64,000 nt of DNA from Lachnospiraceae bacterium P6A3. Lineage in GTDB: Bacteria > Bacillota > Clostridia > Lachnospirales > Lachnospiraceae. The notes beneath the pieces are model-generated. The model was not told the origin of the DNA. It was given only the letters and a program-made list of their open reading frames with translations, and made no database searches. Each line of letters starts with the position of its first letter. Positions within the stretch are counted from its first letter, which is position 1. Where the stretch lies: NCBI GenBank assembly GCA_000702085.1, contig JNKP01000001.1, positions 682,001-746,000 on the forward strand, in the 5' to 3' direction. The translations under genes and the position numbers were made by a program. This document shows positions 8,695 to 17,925 of the stretch, piece after piece.

Positions 8695-9812
8695 TTCAGT
8701 ATCTCTTTCTTGGCTTCTTCTATGAAACTGTCGGCATTTTCGGTCTTTCCGAGAAGTCCGTAGGCATTGGCATATACCATGCACTCAACCTTCATCTTAT
8801 CCGCACTTCTTTTATTCAGATAAAAATAAATCTTATCGGTAATGTACTCAAAGCATTTGTCCTTGATGTTTTCTTTTACCAGTATTTCTATCGCTTCCTC
8901 GGTTGCAACGCAGTCGAGGATCTTATTAAGAACTTCATTCTCAGCGCCGCACCTTGCGGCAGCTGCAGCCATGAGTTCCATTCGGCAATCGCCTTCCTTA
9001 GAATGAGTATTCATAATTCCGCCGGATACTTTGATGAGTTTTCCGATATGACCGCACAGGAGCATTTTCTCAAAACCAAGTTCCGATGCCATGTCAATGG
9101 TGTCACCGATAAAGTTGGAACATTTTACCGCACGGTCCAGATCAAAATCATAGGTGTCCCTCATGAAATCAAGGCCGTAATTTCCGGGAGAAATTACAGC
9201 TACGGTTGCTCCCAGCTCTTTAAGCTGATTGAGTTCAACCCTTATGGTATCAAGCAGAGCCTTTGTACTCATGGGTTCAACTATTCCCGTTGTTCCGATA
9301 ATTGATATTCCGCCTTCTATTCCGAGTCTGGGATTAAATGTCTTAAGAGCAATCTCTTCACCGCCGGGAACCGAGATTTCAACATTCAGCGCACCTTCAT
9401 GATCAAACAGATCCATGATCTGAATCACTTCATCTCTGATCATCATTCTCGGTACCGAATTAATCGCCGCATTACCCACAGGCTGATCCAGTCCCGGTCG
9501 GGTTACTTTGCCCACGCCTTCGCCACCGTTTATGATGACTCTTTCACTCAGGTCACCGCCTGCTTCCGCATAAGAAACCTTCGCATAAACAAGGCTTCCG
9601 TTTGTGATATCGGGGTCATCTCCGGAGTCTTTCCTGACCGCACATTTTACAAACGACTCACCCCTGGTGATATCCTCGATATCAGGATTGTAAAGAATAC
9701 CTGCAGGTGTAGTGATCTCTATTTTATTTTTCTCACTCCCGGATAAAAGCATCCATGCCGCGGCTTTCGATGCCGCTGCGGCGCAGCTTCCGGTTGTAAA
9801 GCCTTTTCTCAT
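8691..9812 (-). CDS. cbiD: Cobalt-precorrin-5B C1-methyltransferase CbiD
   Basis: A 373-residue enzyme of the anaerobic pathway that methylates C1. The diagnostic N-terminus RKGFTTGSCAAAASKAA begins at residue 2, and RPGLDQPVGNAAIN and GTTGIVEPMS lie in the middle, all conserved in CbiD. Its presence instead of CobF shows that the route is the oxygen-independent one with early cobalt insertion. The ATG at 9812 has a GAGGCAAC ribosome site; the upstream open frame lies in cbiC and is not used. Confidence 0.95.
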   Translation of the reverse strand: MRKGFTTGSCAAAASKAAAWMLLSGSEKNKIEITTPAGILYNPDIEDITRGESFVKCAVRKDSGDDPDITNGSLVYAKVSYAEAGGDLSERVIINGGEGVGKVTRPGLDQPVGNAAINSVPRMMIRDEVIQIMDLFDHEGALNVEISVPGGEEIALKTFNPRLGIEGGISIIGTTGIVEPMSTKALLDTIRVELNQLKELGATVAVISPGNYGLDFMRDTYDFDLDRAVKCSNFIGDTIDMASELGFEKMLLCGHIGKLIKVSGGIMNTHSKEGDCRMELMAAAAARCGAENEVLNKILDCVATEEAIEILVKENIKDKCFEYITDKIYFYLNKRSADKMKVECMVYANAYGLLGKTENADSFIEEAKKEILK

Positions 9813-9822
9813 CAGGTTGCCT

Positions 9823-10446
9823 CTACATGTTATATAAAACCGCGTTGCATATAGCAGCCGATATATTGCTTCCGCCTTTTCTGCCTCTGTTGATGATGTA
9901 AGGAACATCAGAATCCAGGAACAGTTCCTTTGATGCAACAACATTTACGAAGCCTACGGGAACTCCTATAACAAACTTCGGAGTATATATTCCCTCTTCC
10001 ATCATCTCATGCAGTCTTATAAGTGCCGTGGGTGCATTTCCTATGGCAAATATGATATCTCTGTCAAGTTTCGAAGCTTTTTCCATGGATACGGCTGCTC
10101 TGGTAATACCTCTGTCTTTAGCCTCAGCAGCAACCTCTTCATCTGCCATGAAGCAAAGAGCCTTACCTCCGTAGCTTTCCAGTTTTTTCTTGTTGATGCC
10201 CGCAAGAGCCATATTGGTATCGGTCACGATGTATGCGCCACTCCTTATCAGCTCCTTCATTTTCTCAACCGCACCATCGGAAAAAGAAAGAGTCTGCGCA
10301 TAGTCAAAATCCGCAGATGTATGAATGCAGCGTTTAATAACAAGTTCGTTAACGGGATCCAGGACAATACCTTTTTCCTCAAGCTCGCTTGTGATTATTT
10401 CAAAGCTTCGTTTTTCAATTTCCGCAGGGCCTAATTTCTCAAACAA
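9823..10446 (-). CDS. cbiC: Cobalt-precorrin-8 methylmutase CbiC
   Basis: A 207-residue enzyme that moves the methyl group from C11 to C12, giving cobyrinic acid. Motifs are KRSFEIITSE, CIHTSADFDYA with the catalytic histidine, VTDTNMALAGI and VGFVNVVASKE. No ATG fits. A TTG at 10446 has a GGAG site six bases upstream and gives the usual N-terminal length; an in-frame TTG at 10467 would add seven residues and has a poorer site. The start lies within the end of cobD, so translation is probably coupled. Confidence 0.93.
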   Translation of the reverse strand: MFEKLGPAEIEKRSFEIITSELEEKGIVLDPVNELVIKRCIHTSADFDYAQTLSFSDGAVEKMKELIRSGAYIVTDTNMALAGINKKKLESYGGKALCFMADEEVAAEAKDRGITRAAVSMEKASKLDRDIIFAIGNAPTALIRLHEMMEEGIYTPKFVIGVPVGFVNVVASKELFLDSDVPYIINRGRKGGSNISAAICNAVLYNM

Positions 10447-11485
10447 TGTTTTCTCCGATCCTGTCAATTAATTCTTTATTGTCTGCTTCGTTTCTGACGG
10501 CTATCCGGTAGAAGCCTTCACCAAGTCCTTCGTAATCGCTGCACTCCCTGATCAGAATTCCGGACTGCAGCAGCTTTTCTTTTAAGCCTGTAGGGCCTTC
10601 GAATAAGACAAAGGATGTATCGCTGTCATATACTTTAAAACCAAATCCCCTGAGATTCACCGTAAGGTAATCCCTTCCGGATTTTATGGTATCAAGGGTT
10701 TGTCTCATGAATGATTTATTTTTCAAAAGGTCATATCCGGCAGAGATTGCCGCTTCACTTGTAACAGGAAGATTCCATTCGGGAAGCTTGTTATGTATTT
10801 CTTTTATGGCTTCGTGGGAAGCAAATACTACTCCCGCTCTTATTCCCGGTACATTAAACAGTTTGGTAAAGGATCTGAGGATATATAGGTTATCGTATTG
10901 TTTTAAAAGCTCGATGCTTTTCGATCTGTACGAACTTCTGCATCTTTCGGACATAAGATAAAAGCTTTCATCAAGAAGCACCTTTGTGCCCGCACTGTCG
11001 GCTTTTCTTATTACTTCCTCAAGTACATCACTCCGGATGTTTTTTCCTGTGGGATTAATGGGATCGCACAGAAAAACAAGTCCGGTTTTATACGTAATGG
11101 ATGAAAGATCATCCATGGTCAGATCATAATCCGACTCTTTAAGAGTATTGTGATAGCAGATATCCACTCCCGCATTGTCCAAAGCGCGCTCATATCCGGT
11201 ATATGAGGGAGCAAAGATCAGCGCATTATCCGGAGCAATGCTTCTTATGATCGCAGGAATAAGTTCCGATGCTCCGCATCCGGCAAAAACATTTCCGTAA
11301 TCCAGTCCTTCTTCGGTCGCTATCTTTTCCCTGATGATCCTCTGCTCCTGATCCGGATATTCTTCACATCTGTCGAGGGACCTGATAAGAGCTTCTTTCA
11401 TCTCATCACGAATACCGAGAGGATTCAGATTAACGGAAAAATCTATATTCACTTTATTTCTGTATATATCTCCGCCGTGTGACAT
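10439..11485 (-). CDS. cobD: Threonine-phosphate decarboxylase CobD (aminotransferase fold)
   Basis: A 348-residue PLP enzyme of the histidinol-phosphate aminotransferase type. In this operon it most likely decarboxylates threonine phosphate to (R)-1-aminopropan-2-yl phosphate, the linker of the nucleotide loop. Seen are MSHGGDIYR and DFSVNLNPLG at the N-terminus, DPINPTGK near 150, and RSFTKLFNVPGIRAG with the PLP lysine near 215. The ATG at 11485 has a perfect AGGAG site; upstream in-frame codons do not. Its product is used by CbiB, encoded just upstream. Confidence 0.93.
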   Translation of the reverse strand: MSHGGDIYRNKVNIDFSVNLNPLGIRDEMKEALIRSLDRCEEYPDQEQRIIREKIATEEGLDYGNVFAGCGASELIPAIIRSIAPDNALIFAPSYTGYERALDNAGVDICYHNTLKESDYDLTMDDLSSITYKTGLVFLCDPINPTGKNIRSDVLEEVIRKADSAGTKVLLDESFYLMSERCRSSYRSKSIELLKQYDNLYILRSFTKLFNVPGIRAGVVFASHEAIKEIHNKLPEWNLPVTSEAAISAGYDLLKNKSFMRQTLDTIKSGRDYLTVNLRGFGFKVYDSDTSFVLFEGPTGLKEKLLQSGILIRECSDYEGLGEGFYRIAVRNEADNKELIDRIGENIV

Positions 11486-11556
11486 ATTCTCCTGCTTTCG
11501 TATCCGTAGGCCGTATGTGCGTTTCCGGTTTACAGAGCTCATCCGGCAACACCGGA

Positions 11557-12576
11557 TTATAACGTTCCGTTAAAAATCATTACTACCGAGGCTATTATCA
11601 CGATGATTAAAACCGTGATAACTTCAGTCATGAACATCAGTGCATTCGATCTTGAAATATCTTTTAATTCCGCTTTCCTGATCTCATCTCCGATAAACGG
11701 TTTGTCTACCATAACGCCGCCGTACAGATGAGGTCCGCCCAGTTTGAGTCCAAGTGCGCCGGCACACACGCTTTCCGTCTGTGCCGAATTGGGAGACTTA
11801 TGATTAAGCCTGTCTCTTTTCCAGATCCTTGCGGCGCCTTTAGCATCATATGCCTTACCGAATATCCCGAGAACAAACGTCCCTGCAATCATAAACAGGG
11901 CACTTATTCTTGAGGGCAGGAAATTAAACACATCATCAGCCTTCGCCGCAAAAAAACCGAAATCCTTAAATCTGTCGTTCTTGTATCCGAGCATGGAATC
12001 CATGGTATTGACCGATTTATATAAAAAGCCCAGAACCGGTCCGCCGATGGCTGTATAAATGAGAGGAGCGATAACTCCGTCGGATGTATTTTCGGAAACA
12101 GTCTCAACAGCCGCTTTTACTATTTCTTCTTCGGAAAGCTCCGCGGTATCTCTTCCCACTATCATTGAAAGCTTGTATCTCGCACCGGGAACATCTCCCT
12201 TCTCAAGCTCCTTCGAAACCGCCATGCTCTCTTTGCAGAGACTCCTTGCCGCAAGTATGTAACATGTCAGGATGCTTTCAACAACCACTCCGAGATATTT
12301 ATTTATCAGGTATGAACCTATGACTATAACTGTTGAAAAAAATACCGTCGCAAAGACCACGATAAACCAGGTAAGTATTCCTCGTCTTTTCTCACTGCCC
12401 GGATTTCTGTCCGAAACGCCTTCCGTTTCACCCAGCAGTTTCTTTTCCAGTACCATGATCAGCTTTCCGATATCCCTTATGGGATGCGGCATAAAGTACG
12501 GATCTCCGATCAACTGATCAAGTAAAATTCCGCAGATCAACGCGATCATATGTAGTTGCAACAATATTCTTACCAT
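11557..12576 (-). CDS. cbiB: Adenosylcobinamide-phosphate synthase CbiB
   Basis: A polytopic membrane protein of up to 339 residues that attaches aminopropanol (phosphate) to adenosylcobyric acid. Family motifs are LLDQLIGDPYFMPHPIRDIG at the N-terminus, ETVSENTSDGVIAPLIY near 165 and the late NSAQTESVCAGALG and LGGPHLYGG. Several hydrophobic helices are visible, including the last 25 residues. The ATG at 12576 has a GGAG site and overlaps the preceding gene; an ATG at 12549 lacks a clear site but would begin nearer the family core. Confidence 0.94.
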   Translation of the reverse strand: MVRILLQLHMIALICGILLDQLIGDPYFMPHPIRDIGKLIMVLEKKLLGETEGVSDRNPGSEKRRGILTWFIVVFATVFFSTVIVIGSYLINKYLGVVVESILTCYILAARSLCKESMAVSKELEKGDVPGARYKLSMIVGRDTAELSEEEIVKAAVETVSENTSDGVIAPLIYTAIGGPVLGFLYKSVNTMDSMLGYKNDRFKDFGFFAAKADDVFNFLPSRISALFMIAGTFVLGIFGKAYDAKGAARIWKRDRLNHKSPNSAQTESVCAGALGLKLGGPHLYGGVMVDKPFIGDEIRKAELKDISRSNALMFMTEVITVLIIVIIASVVMIFNGTL

Positions 12577-13135
12577 CCGTCTCCAGATCCATCACCCGGC
12601 ATTCCAGGTTCTTAGTCATAAAATGAAAATAGTTTTCTCCGGTCAGGTAACTTAACATACCCATGATGTTCCCGCCGTGACATACTATCGCAATGCATTC
12701 GTCCCTATTCATATCACCCAGTGCTTTCCTAAGACCTTCCATCGATTTTGCAATCAGGTCTTCTCTTTTTTCCGCACCGGGAATCGGATCTTCCCCGTTT
12801 GAATCTATCCATTTCTGATAGATTGGATCTCCGTTAAGGTCCGCATAGTTCTTGCCTTCAAAATACCCAAAATCCGTCTCGGTCAATTCGTCAATAACTT
12901 CCACTTCACGGTCTCCGAACAAAATCCTTGCAGTCTCCCTTGCCCTTATCATCGGACCGCAGAACACTTTATCGATCTGTTTGTAAAAAGAAGCAGGGAT
13001 GTGTGATCTGAGTTCCTCCGCAGCCTTGATTCCTTCTTCGCACAAAGGCTGATCGGTATGCAATCCGATATATCTCTTCTCGATATTCCCGATTGTCTCT
13101 CCGTGTCTTATAAGATAAACTCTTTTATTTGCCAT
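12518..13135 (-). CDS. cobC: Histidine phosphatase, CobC-like (alpha-ribazole phosphatase candidate)
   Basis: A 205-residue phosphoglycerate-mutase-like phosphatase with the catalytic YLIRHGETIGN near residue 7, a second arginine in CGPMIRARETA, an acidic ETDFGYFEG, and the second histidine in VCHGGNIMG. Placed between cobS and cbiB, it most likely removes the 5-prime phosphate from alpha-ribazole phosphate or cobalamin phosphate. The family is broad, so the substrate is inferred from context. The ATG at 13135 overlaps the cobS stop (TGATG) and has a GAGG site. Confidence 0.82.
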   Translation of the reverse strand: MANKRVYLIRHGETIGNIEKRYIGLHTDQPLCEEGIKAAEELRSHIPASFYKQIDKVFCGPMIRARETARILFGDREVEVIDELTETDFGYFEGKNYADLNGDPIYQKWIDSNGEDPIPGAEKREDLIAKSMEGLRKALGDMNRDECIAIVCHGGNIMGMLSYLTGENYFHFMTKNLECRVMDLETDGKNIVATTYDRVDLRNFT

Positions 13136-13953
13136 CAAAGTAACCTCAATATGAGCAGCATGACAGCTGCCGTAAGAATCGCTCCGGCTTCGGATACGCT
13201 GACATACATTCCCGCAGTGTCTCCCGTTACCCCGCCGAATTCCTTCTTAGTTTTAAACTTATAATAAAGAGTGTAGCCCGCAAAAAAAGCAAGTGCGGGA
13301 ATTGCGGTTATGGGATCAAGAACAAGCATCGCAGTTGCAGAAACAACAAGCTGCAGGCCCAGAAGTATAACACTGCTCTTTTTTCTGTGCGCAGTCTCCC
13401 CCGCAAGCATTCCGTTTTTTCTGGCCTTCGTCAAAAAGAGTGAGGTCAGTCCCGAGATGCATCTGCTTACAGTAAAAACAAGTGCGCATGTGATCACGGT
13501 TTCTTTTGAAAGATTATCCTGTGACAGAATAAATGCGGAAGATGCAAGTGCTGTCAGCAGCAGCTTCACAAGTGAAATAACCGCGAAGGCTCCGATGTGC
13601 GGATCCTTTAAAATCTCAAGTTTCTTCTCCGCATCTCCGTATGAATTAAGTGCATCCGAAGTATCCATAAATCCGTCCAGATGAAATCCGCCCGTGATAA
13701 GGATTGGGATAAGAACGGATATCAATGACCTGACATAAGGATTAATATATATGCTTAATGGTCCGATATTAATCAGACAGATAAGTGTTCCGATGACCAC
13801 ACCGACCAAAGGGAAGAAATCAAGACTTGTGGTCATATCGTCTTCCTTCCACTCGAATCTCGGCATCGGTATCCTTGAATAAAGCGTAAATGAAATTGCA
13901 ATTCTTCTGAAAATCTTCAAATCAATTCCCTTCGTTTTCGGAAAGCAGATCAT
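13135..13953 (-). CDS. cobS: Adenosylcobinamide-GDP ribazoletransferase CobS
   Basis: A polytopic membrane protein of 272 residues that joins adenosylcobinamide-GDP to alpha-ribazole, closing the nucleotide loop. Motifs are FTLYSRIPMP near residue 22, LVGVVIGTLI, GGFHLDGFMDTSDAL near 90 and GVTGDTAGM near the C-terminus. The start is uncertain: the ATG at 13953 lies in the end of cobU with a weak site, and a TTG at 13920, just after the cobU stop and preceded by GGGAA, would remove 11 residues and fit the family N-terminus well. Confidence 0.93.
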   Translation of the reverse strand: MICFPKTKGIDLKIFRRIAISFTLYSRIPMPRFEWKEDDMTTSLDFFPLVGVVIGTLICLINIGPLSIYINPYVRSLISVLIPILITGGFHLDGFMDTSDALNSYGDAEKKLEILKDPHIGAFAVISLVKLLLTALASSAFILSQDNLSKETVITCALVFTVSRCISGLTSLFLTKARKNGMLAGETAHRKKSSVILLGLQLVVSATAMLVLDPITAIPALAFFAGYTLYYKFKTKKEFGGVTGDTAGMYVSVSEAGAILTAAVMLLILRLL

Positions 13954-14470
13954 AGATCTTATCGCAACAGAGGCGTATCAGTTCATTGGTTCTGCTCAGA
14001 GTCTTAACATAAAATCTTGTGGAATCATCATAACCTTCTCCGTCTCTGTCATACTCATTTGTTACGATGATAAGGTTATGTACATTTTCCGATAAAGCTT
14101 TGATCTCACCGGTTACTTTTGAAGCGATATTTTCACATGCACTGTCCGGAACAATCTTGTTCATGTCAAAATCCGGATCATCGAAAATATAATTCGATAC
14201 CAGATTTGCGACGCACTCCAGTAACACAGTCGAACTTTGCGCATCATCAGTTTCGAACGGGATGCCTGCGATGTCTTTTTGCTTTTCTATAGTGATAAAG
14301 CCTTTACCCTCACGCTGTTTTCTGTGCTTTATGACACGTTCTCTCCCCGCATCATCCATTACATTCATAGTAGCCAGGTAATACACTTTTTCATCGCCTG
14401 TTTCAAGAGCAAGCTTTTCCGCCAGTTCGGATTTGCCCGTATTTGATTTTCCGACAACCAGCGTGATCAT
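13922..14470 (-). CDS. cobU: Adenosylcobinamide kinase / guanylyltransferase CobU
   Basis: A 182-residue bifunctional enzyme that phosphorylates adenosylcobinamide and transfers GMP to it. The N-terminal P-loop LVVGKSNTGKSELAE (about residues 4-18; the usual family form is GGxxSGKS) is followed by YYLATM and ERVIKHRKQR, in the region that holds the guanylylated histidine of CobU. The later VTNE box is conserved. It has an ATGA overlap with cobT upstream and overlaps cobS downstream by up to 32 bp. Confidence 0.93.
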   Translation of the reverse strand: MITLVVGKSNTGKSELAEKLALETGDEKVYYLATMNVMDDAGRERVIKHRKQREGKGFITIEKQKDIAGIPFETDDAQSSTVLLECVANLVSNYIFDDPDFDMNKIVPDSACENIASKVTGEIKALSENVHNLIIVTNEYDRDGEGYDDSTRFYVKTLSRTNELIRLCCDKIYDLLSENEGN

Positions 14471-15537
14471 TTATCGTCAAACCTTTCGTACTCTTCAATC
14501 GTTGTATCCGAAAAAGCAGTTCCGCTCATATACATGGACATTGCCATATCAAGAAGAGGGAACAGCATCACCGCACCGGTTCCTTCACCCAAGGCAAGGT
14601 TCGCATGTATCACAGGTTTCAGATCAAGTTTTTCCGAAAGGATCTTCATTCCGTTTTCTTTTCCCAGATGGGATGCGATCATATAATCCCTACAGCCGGG
14701 AATAACGCGTTCAGCGATCAATGCCGAGATCATACTGATAAATCCGTCGATGACTATGGGAACTTTGTAAATCGCACCTCCGATAAAAACTCCGGTAAGT
14801 CCCGCAATATCAAGTCCGCCTATTTTACAAAGCGCTTCAAAAGCATCCGCATTTCCGTCAGGAAAATGGAACGCAATTCCGCGGGTAATCACATCAATCT
14901 TGCGCTTCAGTCCGTCATCCGAAAGTCCGGCACCTCTTCCGGTGCAAAGTTTGACATCAAGGCCGGTCAGCAGACTCATAAGTGCAGAGGAAGTTGTGGT
15001 ATTTCCAATTCCCATCTCTCCGGTTGCGATGATTGAGATTCCTTTGTCCTTTAATTCCTTTACACACTCGATTCCTGCTTCGATCGCATTTAATGCCTCT
15101 TCAGGAGTCATAGCAGGCTCGTGCAAAAAATTACGTGTACCTTTTGCGACTTTCTTATCTATTACACCTTCCGGTGTGACATCGGAATCAATTCCGATAT
15201 CTACGGTCATGATCTCTGCGGGATAATCTTTAAGCATTATCCCTACACTGCTTTTCCTCTTACCCATCAGTGCGGCAACTTCGTAAGTGACTTCCTTGCC
15301 GGTCTGGGATACACCTTCGCTGACAATTCCGTTATCGGCACACATTATGATCAGACCTTTTATATCAAGGTTGAAATCCAAACTGCCGTACATCCCCGCA
15401 ATCCTGCAAACGGTTTCTTCAAACATGCCCAGTCCGTCTATGGGTTTGGCAAGTGCGTCCCATTTTTTCTTCGCGGAATTTATTATATTTTCATCCGGTC
15501 TCTCTATTTTCAGAGAGAGCAGTTCTTCTTTGGTCAT
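14467..15537 (-). CDS. cobT: Nicotinate-nucleotide-dimethylbenzimidazole phosphoribosyltransferase CobT
   Basis: A 356-residue enzyme that makes alpha-ribazole phosphate from the lower-ligand base and nicotinate mononucleotide. Motifs are KPIDGLGMFE near 33, MCADNGIVSEGVSQTG near 70, GEMGIGNTTTSSAL near 175 and the C-terminal LGEGTGAVM, where the catalytic glutamate lies. The base activated here may be dimethylbenzimidazole or another benzimidazole or purine; no base-synthesis genes are visible nearby. It overlaps its neighbours on both sides by four bases. Confidence 0.95.
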   Translation of the reverse strand: MTKEELLSLKIERPDENIINSAKKKWDALAKPIDGLGMFEETVCRIAGMYGSLDFNLDIKGLIIMCADNGIVSEGVSQTGKEVTYEVAALMGKRKSSVGIMLKDYPAEIMTVDIGIDSDVTPEGVIDKKVAKGTRNFLHEPAMTPEEALNAIEAGIECVKELKDKGISIIATGEMGIGNTTTSSALMSLLTGLDVKLCTGRGAGLSDDGLKRKIDVITRGIAFHFPDGNADAFEALCKIGGLDIAGLTGVFIGGAIYKVPIVIDGFISMISALIAERVIPGCRDYMIASHLGKENGMKILSEKLDLKPVIHANLALGEGTGAVMLFPLLDMAMSMYMSGTAFSDTTIEEYERFDDK

Positions 15538-17924
15538 CTGTTTATTCCGAGTATGCTGTAGATATAGTCCATATCGAGGCTGCTTTTAAGATTCTCCGCA
15601 AGCTTATCGTAAACGATTTCCTTACGGTCTTTATAATCCTCAACCGGGTCAGCATTTATAGTTTTGCTTCGTGATGCTGCTATTTTAGAAACAATGCCAC
15701 GGAGTATTTCTTTTTTATCGAAGAATCCGTGTACATAAGTTCCGTACACATTGCCCAGGCAGTATCCTGTTTTTCCGGAAGTAAATTCCGTAAGTTCCTT
15801 TGTCGGAACGGTCTCTCCCATATGAATCTCATAACCTGTTACGGGAGCACCATTAAGGCCTTCCAATACTCCGGTTGTACCTGTAATCTCTCCGGTATAG
15901 ACGGTTCTGATCTTCTCACTTCCGATAACAGTCTTCACCGGCAAAAGTCCGAGTCCGGTTTCTTTTCCACCTATTTCGGAACAATACGGATCTTCCACAA
16001 CCTCGCCAAGCATCTGGTATCCGCCGCAGATTCCGATGATACACGTGCCTTCTTTTGCCTTCCTGATAATCATATCATAGAGACCGGACGCCTTAAGTTC
16101 TCTGAGGTCTCCGATAGTATTTTTTGAACCGGGGATGATCAAAAGATCGGGATCACCCATCTCCGAAGAAGTTTCAACATACCTGACGGATGTTTCTTCG
16201 AACTGATCGAATGTATCAAAATCGGTAAAGTTTGAAATCGCCCTGAGTCTTATTACAGCAACATCAAACCTGCCGGGCTTCTTATTCAGGAATCTTTCGG
16301 AAAGAGAATCTTCATCATCTATTTTGAGATCCATGTAGGGAATCACTCCGACAACTTTGCATTTCCCCTTTTCCTCAAGAATCTTTATTCCGCTTTCGAA
16401 TAATTTTCCGTCGCCGCGGAATTTATTTACCACAAGTCCCTTAATGCGTTTTCTTTCATCCTCATTAAGAAGGTCGAGAGTCCCGAGAAGCTGAGGGAAA
16501 ATCCCTCCCCTGTCGATATCTCCCACCAAAAGAACCGGAGCATCTATCATCTCTGCCAGTCCCATATTTACGATATCGCCATCTTTGAGATTAAGTTCAA
16601 CCGGAGATCCCGCGCCTTCAACGACAATGATGTCATTTTCTCCGGACAACTTATCGTATGCCTTAATGATCTCGGGGATGTAATCCTTTTTATGGCGGAA
16701 GTAATCCATTGCTTTCATGTTGCCGACTACTTTTCCGTTTACGATAACCTGAGATCCCATGGCTGATGTAGGCTTTAAGAGAATGGGATTCATCTCGGCA
16801 ACAGGTCTTGTCTTCGCGCACTCAGCCTGGACCACCTGTGCTCTTCCCATCTCAAGACCTTCGTCAGTGATGTAGGAATTGAGCGCCATGTTCTGGGATT
16901 TAAACGGAGCAACCTTGTATCCCTCGTTTGCAAAGATCCTGCAAAGTCCCGCGGCGACGAGACTCTTTCCCGCATTCGACATAGTGCCCTGGATCATAAT
17001 AACCTTGGCACCGCGGGATCCGGCAGATGATTTTTCACTTTCCTGTTTCAACCGGTCATTGCAGTTTTCGCCTGCTTTTTCACCGGCTCTCATATCCGAA
17101 GATATTTTCTCAGCATTTTTCAATGAAGTCTGATATGAGGCAGGCTCATCCGTATTCTTTTCCCAGTACTGATCTCCAAGCAGTTCTGATTCAACTCCCT
17201 CGATGTTATAAAGCTTCCTTATAAACTCTTCCGTGCAAACTTCCCGGGGAGTTCCGATCTTAAGCACCTTTCCATCGCCCACGGCAACTACCACATCCGA
17301 TATTTTTCTTGCAATGTCAAGTTCATGAAGAGACATAAGAACAGCTATGTTTTTTTCGGAAGCGATAGAGCGGATCTTTTTTAACAGATCGATCTTGTAT
17401 CTGATATCAAGATAGGATGTAGGCTCATCAAGGATAAGCACATCCGGCTCCTGACAGATTGCCTTGGCCAAGAGTACTCGCTGCTTTTGTCCGTCGCTTA
17501 ACTCGGAAAACAAAGAATCCGAATAGGATGCTGTATCCGTCTGCTCCATCGCATCACGGACTTTATCTTTATCTTCCTCGGATAGGATACCGAGCTTTCC
17601 CGTATAAGGATATCTTCCGACTTCAACTACCTCTCTGCAGGTCATAAGTTCCGGTTTTATTTTCTCTGTCATTACCATGGACAAAGATCTTGCTATATCG
17701 TAAGCAGACATCTCGGATCTGTTCCTGTCGCCCAGATATATCACACCGCCCCTGCTTTTCAGTTCACCTGTCAGCGTTTTAAGCAGTGTGGTCTTTCCCG
17801 ATCCGTTCGGTCCGATCAAAGTAACGACTTTTCCGGGCTGTACCTCGATGCAGATATCCGAGATCAGATCACTGCCATAACCAATATTCAGATTTTCGGT
17901 CTTGATGCCTCTTACCTCAGACAT
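15534..17924 (-). CDS. Fusion of corrinoid/iron ABC transporter ATPase (BtuD/FecE-like) and cobyric acid synthase (CbiP)
   Basis: One uninterrupted 796-residue frame joins two proteins normally separate. Residues about 1-250 are an ABC ATPase: Walker A GPNGSGKTT near 38, signature LSDGQKQRV, Walker B DVLILDEPTSYLD, and a switch histidine in SLHELD. A charged, low-complexity linker (about 255-305) follows. Residues about 308-796 are CbiP: MIQGTMSNAGKS, FKSQNMALNS, the amidotransferase nucleophile in IIGICGGYQMLG and the histidine in YVHGFFD. CbiP amidates the b, d, e and g side chains. The upstream gene is the BtuC permease, so the ATPase half probably powers that importer. No internal stop or strong internal start was seen. 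Confidence 0.92.
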   Translation of the reverse strand: MSEVRGIKTENLNIGYGSDLISDICIEVQPGKVVTLIGPNGSGKTTLLKTLTGELKSRGGVIYLGDRNRSEMSAYDIARSLSMVMTEKIKPELMTCREVVEVGRYPYTGKLGILSEEDKDKVRDAMEQTDTASYSDSLFSELSDGQKQRVLLAKAICQEPDVLILDEPTSYLDIRYKIDLLKKIRSIASEKNIAVLMSLHELDIARKISDVVVAVGDGKVLKIGTPREVCTEEFIRKLYNIEGVESELLGDQYWEKNTDEPASYQTSLKNAEKISSDMRAGEKAGENCNDRLKQESEKSSAGSRGAKVIMIQGTMSNAGKSLVAAGLCRIFANEGYKVAPFKSQNMALNSYITDEGLEMGRAQVVQAECAKTRPVAEMNPILLKPTSAMGSQVIVNGKVVGNMKAMDYFRHKKDYIPEIIKAYDKLSGENDIIVVEGAGSPVELNLKDGDIVNMGLAEMIDAPVLLVGDIDRGGIFPQLLGTLDLLNEDERKRIKGLVVNKFRGDGKLFESGIKILEEKGKCKVVGVIPYMDLKIDDEDSLSERFLNKKPGRFDVAVIRLRAISNFTDFDTFDQFEETSVRYVETSSEMGDPDLLIIPGSKNTIGDLRELKASGLYDMIIRKAKEGTCIIGICGGYQMLGEVVEDPYCSEIGGKETGLGLLPVKTVIGSEKIRTVYTGEITGTTGVLEGLNGAPVTGYEIHMGETVPTKELTEFTSGKTGYCLGNVYGTYVHGFFDKKEILRGIVSKIAASRSKTINADPVEDYKDRKEIVYDKLAENLKSSLDMDYIYSILGINR

Positions 17925-17925
17925 A

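Noticed and set aside
8343-9746. Several plus-strand frames of 80-115 codons across cbiF and cbiD
   Set aside because: All lie opposite clear pathway genes, with no promoter, ribosome site or recognisable domain.
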